This document shows, in pieces, positions 5,060 through 8,340 of a stretch of 8,340 bases of DNA (within the stretch, counting starts at the first letter, position 1; each line of letters opens with the position of its first letter). The DNA is from an uncultured Ruminococcus sp. Its GTDB lineage: Bacteria > Bacillota > Clostridia > Oscillospirales > Ruminococcaceae. Under the pieces are notes generated by a model, which saw only the letters and a list, made by a program, of their open reading frames with translations, had not been told where the DNA came from and did not search any database. The position numbers and the translations under genes are program-made. The stretch spans positions 1-8,340 of the forward strand of contig CAADWP010000145.1 of NCBI GenBank assembly GCA_900752785.1, read 5' to 3'.

Positions 5060-8000
5060 TCAAGCCTTTGGATCGAGTTTAGAAATAATACCGAGTACAA
5101 ACTGCTGGATCTTAAATGCATCGTTAGGTGTGATACCGTCTCCGTTTTCGTCAACGTCTCCGTTAAGCTTGCCTTGCTGCGTAATTTTATATTTAGACGG
5201 ATTAGCAATGTTCTGCATGATGAGAACCGCGTCAGCAAGATTTACTTCACCGTCCTCGTTGGCGTCGCCCCAGGTGATATCCGGATCCGGAGTTTTGCCG
5301 GACAAATGATAGCCTATACTGCCGTAAGTTCCGTTGGAAGGAGTTTCGGCAAAACCTTCGGTATTTATTGAGCCGTCAGAGTTTCGCCATACCTTGTGGA
5401 AATCTGTTCCCATAGACGGAACGCTGAGACTGATGAAATCGGAAGCGGCAGGGGTTACGACGCTTCCAAGCTTAGCTCCGTTTGTCATAGTGGTCTTATC
5501 TTTAGCAAAATAATACTTGCCGTTGTAATATATAGAATTTATCATATTTCCGACAAACTTATCGTTTGAAAGCTTTATTCCGGCTGCTCCCGTATTTGAT
5601 ACTCTGCCTATGTCCGTGTAAGACATTATACCCGAAAATTCAGCGGACGAGCTGCATCTATAAACCATGTAGTTGGATTTGCCGTTTCCGCCTACGCCGT
5701 TATTGTAAGCGGTACAGTTTTTCATATCGCCGAATTCTGGGTTGTTATTATCTGTGAAACCGCAGTTAAGGTTTTCAAAAGCAAGACAATTTTCAACAAT
5801 ATGTCTCGTTCCGATACCGCCTCCGCCAAGCTTGAACCCGTTTCCGTCAGCATCGCCGTATCCTCTTCCGTCCTCGGTAAATCCGTTTCTGAATGCGATC
5901 GAATTTTTGATAGTTACAACGCCGATAGGACCTGTTTCCGCTTTTGCATAAAGATCCCATCCATCGTCAGAGTTGCAGTATGACATACAGCCGTCGAAAA
6001 CATTTCCAACACCGCAGGTAAGCTTAGCGGCAAATCCGTCGGCATTTTCCATTGTTGCGTCATCGCAGTTGTTTTTTGAAGTACAATTTTTAATGAGGTT
6101 GTACGACGGCCATTGAGCGATAGTATTGTAAGCCGTCTGGTAGCGCGAAAGCTGGAGACCGGTATCTTGATTTCCGTTAAATACCATCATTTCAATGATA
6201 TTGTTGTCGCCGGAGAGAAGCATTCCGTTATCGCCTGCATTAGCGATCTCGAATCCATAGAACCTCCAGTACGAGCCGTCGAGAACAAAGCCTCTGTTTG
6301 TTCCCGAAACCGACTGACCCGAAAAATCAAATTTAACATCTGCGCCGGGATATGCAGAAATAGTCTTATATTTTCCGTCTGAACCGGAATTGCTTTCTTC
6401 AATGATAATAGTTGAAGCGTAGCTGTAGGTTCCTTCAAGGAGATATATAGTACCGCCTGCATTAACGCTCTTTATTGCGGAAAGTACGTCCGTAGGCGTA
6501 TTCATTGTCTTTCCGTCTCCGCCGCCCTTTGGAGAAACGTAGATGACGCTGTCGCCTGTAACCGGCTGAGAAGGCGTTATTGTTGTAACAATAGGAGGTA
6601 CGCTTGTTGCAGTAGTCGTAGTGGTAGTTGAAGAAGATGTCTGAGGAATTTGACTTTCTTCCTTGAAGCCGCTTCCGACGGCAATGATCTTATCGTCGTA
6701 TGACATGAGCGCGGATTTAAGCGCGTTGTTAACGGCATAGCTTTCATCGTCCACGGCGTTGTCGAAAGTCCATTTGAAATCGCCGCCGTCAACGCGTCCC
6801 GCATTGGCTGTTACCTTGCTTTTAGCCTCCTCCGGTGAATCTGGAGTATACTTGTACATAACTTCTGACGTATCGAAGTTGTTGTAAGAAACTCCGCCCT
6901 GCTTCGATTTTACATTTGAAGGAACTGTATCCTTAGCGTTCGAGACCTCGTAAGCGTCGAAATCATCCGTATTATCCTTATATGTGGTGTATGCCTTTGC
7001 ACCTGTAATGTAATTTCCGCAGGATTTGATAATTCCTCCGTCCTCGCCTGAGAAAGTACCGCCTGTAATATTGTCGGAACCCTGCATGGAAATGAGCATG
7101 GGATATTTACAGTTTCTGAAATAGTTGTTTTCCACGAAAGCGGACGCGCCCATAGTAACGCCAACGCCGTATTTGGCGTTTCCGTCAAAATAGTTGTTGT
7201 AGATATGAACGGAGCAGGTTCTGATTCTGGGGTGACGCGAATCAGAATGATCGTACCAGTTGTGGTGATAGGTGATGTAATTTTCGGTAGATTCGCTCTT
7301 CATTCCTTGAAGATTGCATTTTCCGTTGTCAAAGAAATGGTTATATGAATGAGTAACATATGTTGAAGTTTTGGTATCGAGGGCTCCGTCGCCCTTTACC
7401 TGATCGGCGTCCGAACCTGCATGACCATAGAAGAAATCGCAGTTATGTACCCATATATGGTCGTTTCCCTGCTGTAGACCGCAGTTGTCGCCCTCTGAGC
7501 TGTCACAGTTCATAAAGCCGATGTTTCGTACCTCAACGTTTGAACTGTTTTTCATAACAAGACCGAATCCATTAAATGTAGCGTCATTGCCGATACCCTC
7601 GACTGTTATTCCGGCTTTAGCGCCGTCAATCATGAGATCTCCCTTAGCCATTCCGCCGGGGTCTGTAATGTTGCCGATGCATCTTAAAGCGAGGGGACGC
7701 GTTTCCTTGCCCTTTTTATACCCGGTGATTATCGCTTGAACGCCTGTACAAGCGACTTCTCCCTTTCCGTCAACGTTTATCGAGGCTGTAACAGTATCCT
7801 TGTTATCATCTGTAACGTAAACGACTATGGCATTGCTTTTCAGCGTTCCGTCCTCGTTGTAAGCGCCGGAAGAAGTTCCGTTTACAAAGCCGAAACCGCT
7901 TCTGTCATGAGCCGTGGAAGTTACCGCTGCGGAAGCTGCCTTAGAATTATCCTCTTTTCCGTTTATTACGGGAACGACCTTGAGAGTATGGCTGCCTGCC

Positions 8001-8308
8001 TTGAGACCTATTGCGTCGGCACGGAAATATCCCGAATACTGCCTGATGAGCATTGTATCAAGCTGAACTCCGTCGCAGTAGACATTATAGCCTTCCGCTC
8101 CTGTTACAAACGTCCATTCAACATAGGCAGCTTCCTGATAACCGACACTTTTTGAAATTTTCACACTTGCTTCCGCAGCATGGGCAACACTGAAATTGTC
8201 ATGAGATATGAGTTGGCCGGAAACGAAAGCTCCTGCAACAGCTGTCAGCGACATTACCGCAGCCGCTGTTAAAGAAGCGATACGCTTTTTCATAATTGAA
8301 TTTTTCAT
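5060..8308 (-). CDS. Secreted bifunctional pectate lyase (PL1-PL9) with C-terminal type I dockerin
   Basis: A 1082-residue cellulosomal pectinase. Residues 1-44 are a signal peptide: basic start, Ala-rich core, likely cleavage after AHA at 42-44. Residues 46-130 are a fibronectin-III-like module. Residues 131-550 are a PL1 parallel beta-helix that cleaves polygalacturonate by beta-elimination: calcium ligands Asp307 and Asp311 in GDGALDTK, probably Asp291 in HNCDF, and RHPRIR at 358-363 matching the RxPxxR motif with catalytic Arg358. A Ser/Thr/Pro linker (551-584) leads to a PL9 domain (586 to about 1000): Asp757 in NADGFAAK, Asp781, Asp782 and Asp785 in NSDDGWDLY, and candidate base Lys826 in NGFKLGG. 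The four aspartates keep the spacing I recall for Erwinia Pel9A (209, 233, 234, 237; Lys273). Residues 1011-1078 are a dockerin with two calcium loops (GDANEDGEVNLADA at 1014-1027 and GDVDENGDGITPNDA at 1050-1064) for docking to a scaffoldin cohesin. ATG at 8308 is preceded by AGGGAGG; Met6 is less well placed. Its promoter lies outside the window. Confidence 0.95.
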   Translation of the reverse strand: MKNSIMKKRIASLTAAAVMSLTAVAGAFVSGQLISHDNFSVAHAAEASVKISKSVGYQEAAYVEWTFVTGAEGYNVYCDGVQLDTMLIRQYSGYFRADAIGLKAGSHTLKVVPVINGKEDNSKAASAAVTSTAHDRSGFGFVNGTSSGAYNEDGTLKSNAIVVYVTDDNKDTVTASINVDGKGEVACTGVQAIITGYKKGKETRPLALRCIGNITDPGGMAKGDLMIDGAKAGITVEGIGNDATFNGFGLVMKNSSNVEVRNIGFMNCDSSEGDNCGLQQGNDHIWVHNCDFFYGHAGSDADQVKGDGALDTKTSTYVTHSYNHFFDNGKCNLQGMKSESTENYITYHHNWYDHSDSRHPRIRTCSVHIYNNYFDGNAKYGVGVTMGASAFVENNYFRNCKYPMLISMQGSDNITGGTFSGEDGGIIKSCGNYITGAKAYTTYKDNTDDFDAYEVSNAKDTVPSNVKSKQGGVSYNNFDTSEVMYKYTPDSPEEAKSKVTANAGRVDGGDFKWTFDNAVDDESYAVNNALKSALMSYDDKIIAVGSGFKEESQIPQTSSSTTTTTTATSVPPIVTTITPSQPVTGDSVIYVSPKGGGDGKTMNTPTDVLSAIKSVNAGGTIYLLEGTYSYASTIIIEESNSGSDGKYKTISAYPGADVKFDFSGQSVSGTNRGFVLDGSYWRFYGFEIANAGDNGMLLSGDNNIIEMMVFNGNQDTGLQLSRYQTAYNTIAQWPSYNLIKNCTSKNNCDDATMENADGFAAKLTCGVGNVFDGCMSYCNSDDGWDLYAKAETGPIGVVTIKNSIAFRNGFTEDGRGYGDADGNGFKLGGGGIGTRHIVENCLAFENLNCGFTDNNNPEFGDMKNCTAYNNGVGGNGKSNYMVYRCSSSAEFSGIMSYTDIGRVSNTGAAGIKLSNDKFVGNMINSIYYNGKYYFAKDKTTMTNGAKLGSVVTPAASDFISLSVPSMGTDFHKVWRNSDGSINTEGFAETPSNGTYGSIGYHLSGKTPDPDITWGDANEDGEVNLADAVLIMQNIANPSKYKITQQGKLNGDVDENGDGITPNDAFKIQQFVLGIISKLDPKA

Positions 8309-8316
8309 TCTAATTT

Positions 8317-8323
8317 CCTCCCT
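8317..8323 (-). promoter_or_regulatory. Ribosome binding site of the PL1-PL9-dockerin gene
   Basis: AGGGAGG on the minus strand, eight bases before the ATG at 8308. It favours this start over the in-frame ATG at 8293 (Met6), which would still leave a workable signal peptide. The match to the anti-Shine-Dalgarno is nearly complete, fitting a well-expressed secreted enzyme. Confidence 0.85.
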
Positions 8324-8340
8324 GATATATGCGCCGAGCA

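Noticed and set aside
6557..6658. Repetitive DNA (ACA/ACT-like triplets) as a microsatellite or repeat element
   Set aside because: It encodes the Thr/Ser/Pro linker between PL1 and PL9; such low-complexity linkers are normal in cellulosomal enzymes.

Overview
The window looks like chromosomal DNA of a fibre-degrading Bacillota bacterium of the Ruminococcus type. The main reasons are a secreted pectinase that ends in a type I dockerin with ruminococcal sequence features (a Thr-rich linker, an ITQQGKLNGDV stretch between the two calcium repeats, ALIMQ/IQQF-like helices), clostridial-style folate genes and good Shine-Dalgarno sites. The species is inferred; nothing in the window fixes it. All five recognised genes lie on the minus strand, so the reading order is from right to left.

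Positions 8308-5060 encode a 1082-residue extracellular pectinase with two catalytic domains: signal peptide, fibronectin-III-like module, PL1 pectate lyase, Thr/Ser linker, PL9 pectate lyase and dockerin. Catalytic and calcium-binding residues can be seen in both lyase domains. The gene ends in a strong, probably bidirectional, terminator at 5017-5046. Next comes a gene-free stretch of about 210 bases (4799-5010) with a cluster of short hairpins, then a near-ideal promoter (4836-4864).

From that promoter runs a very compact operon: folC fused to an HD-domain hydrolase (4798-3023), folP (3020-2208), a folB-folK-folA triple fusion (2204-885) and a TtcA-like PP-loop gene (888-82). The junctions are +2, +3 and -4 bases, so translation is probably coupled throughout. 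Together these genes cover dihydroneopterin aldolase, pterin pyrophosphokinase, dihydropteroate synthase, dihydrofolate/folylpolyglutamate synthase and dihydrofolate reductase, which is every step from dihydroneopterin to polyglutamylated tetrahydrofolate. FolE (GTP cyclohydrolase) is not in the window. The step between FolE product and FolB substrate, removal of phosphates from dihydroneopterin triphosphate, has no assigned gene here, and the HD domain fused to FolC is the only unassigned catalytic domain among the folate proteins. That makes it a candidate for the missing step.

The first 81 bases, downstream of the last gene, hold no recognised gene and no terminator. They may be the edge of a mobile element, but this is weakly supported.
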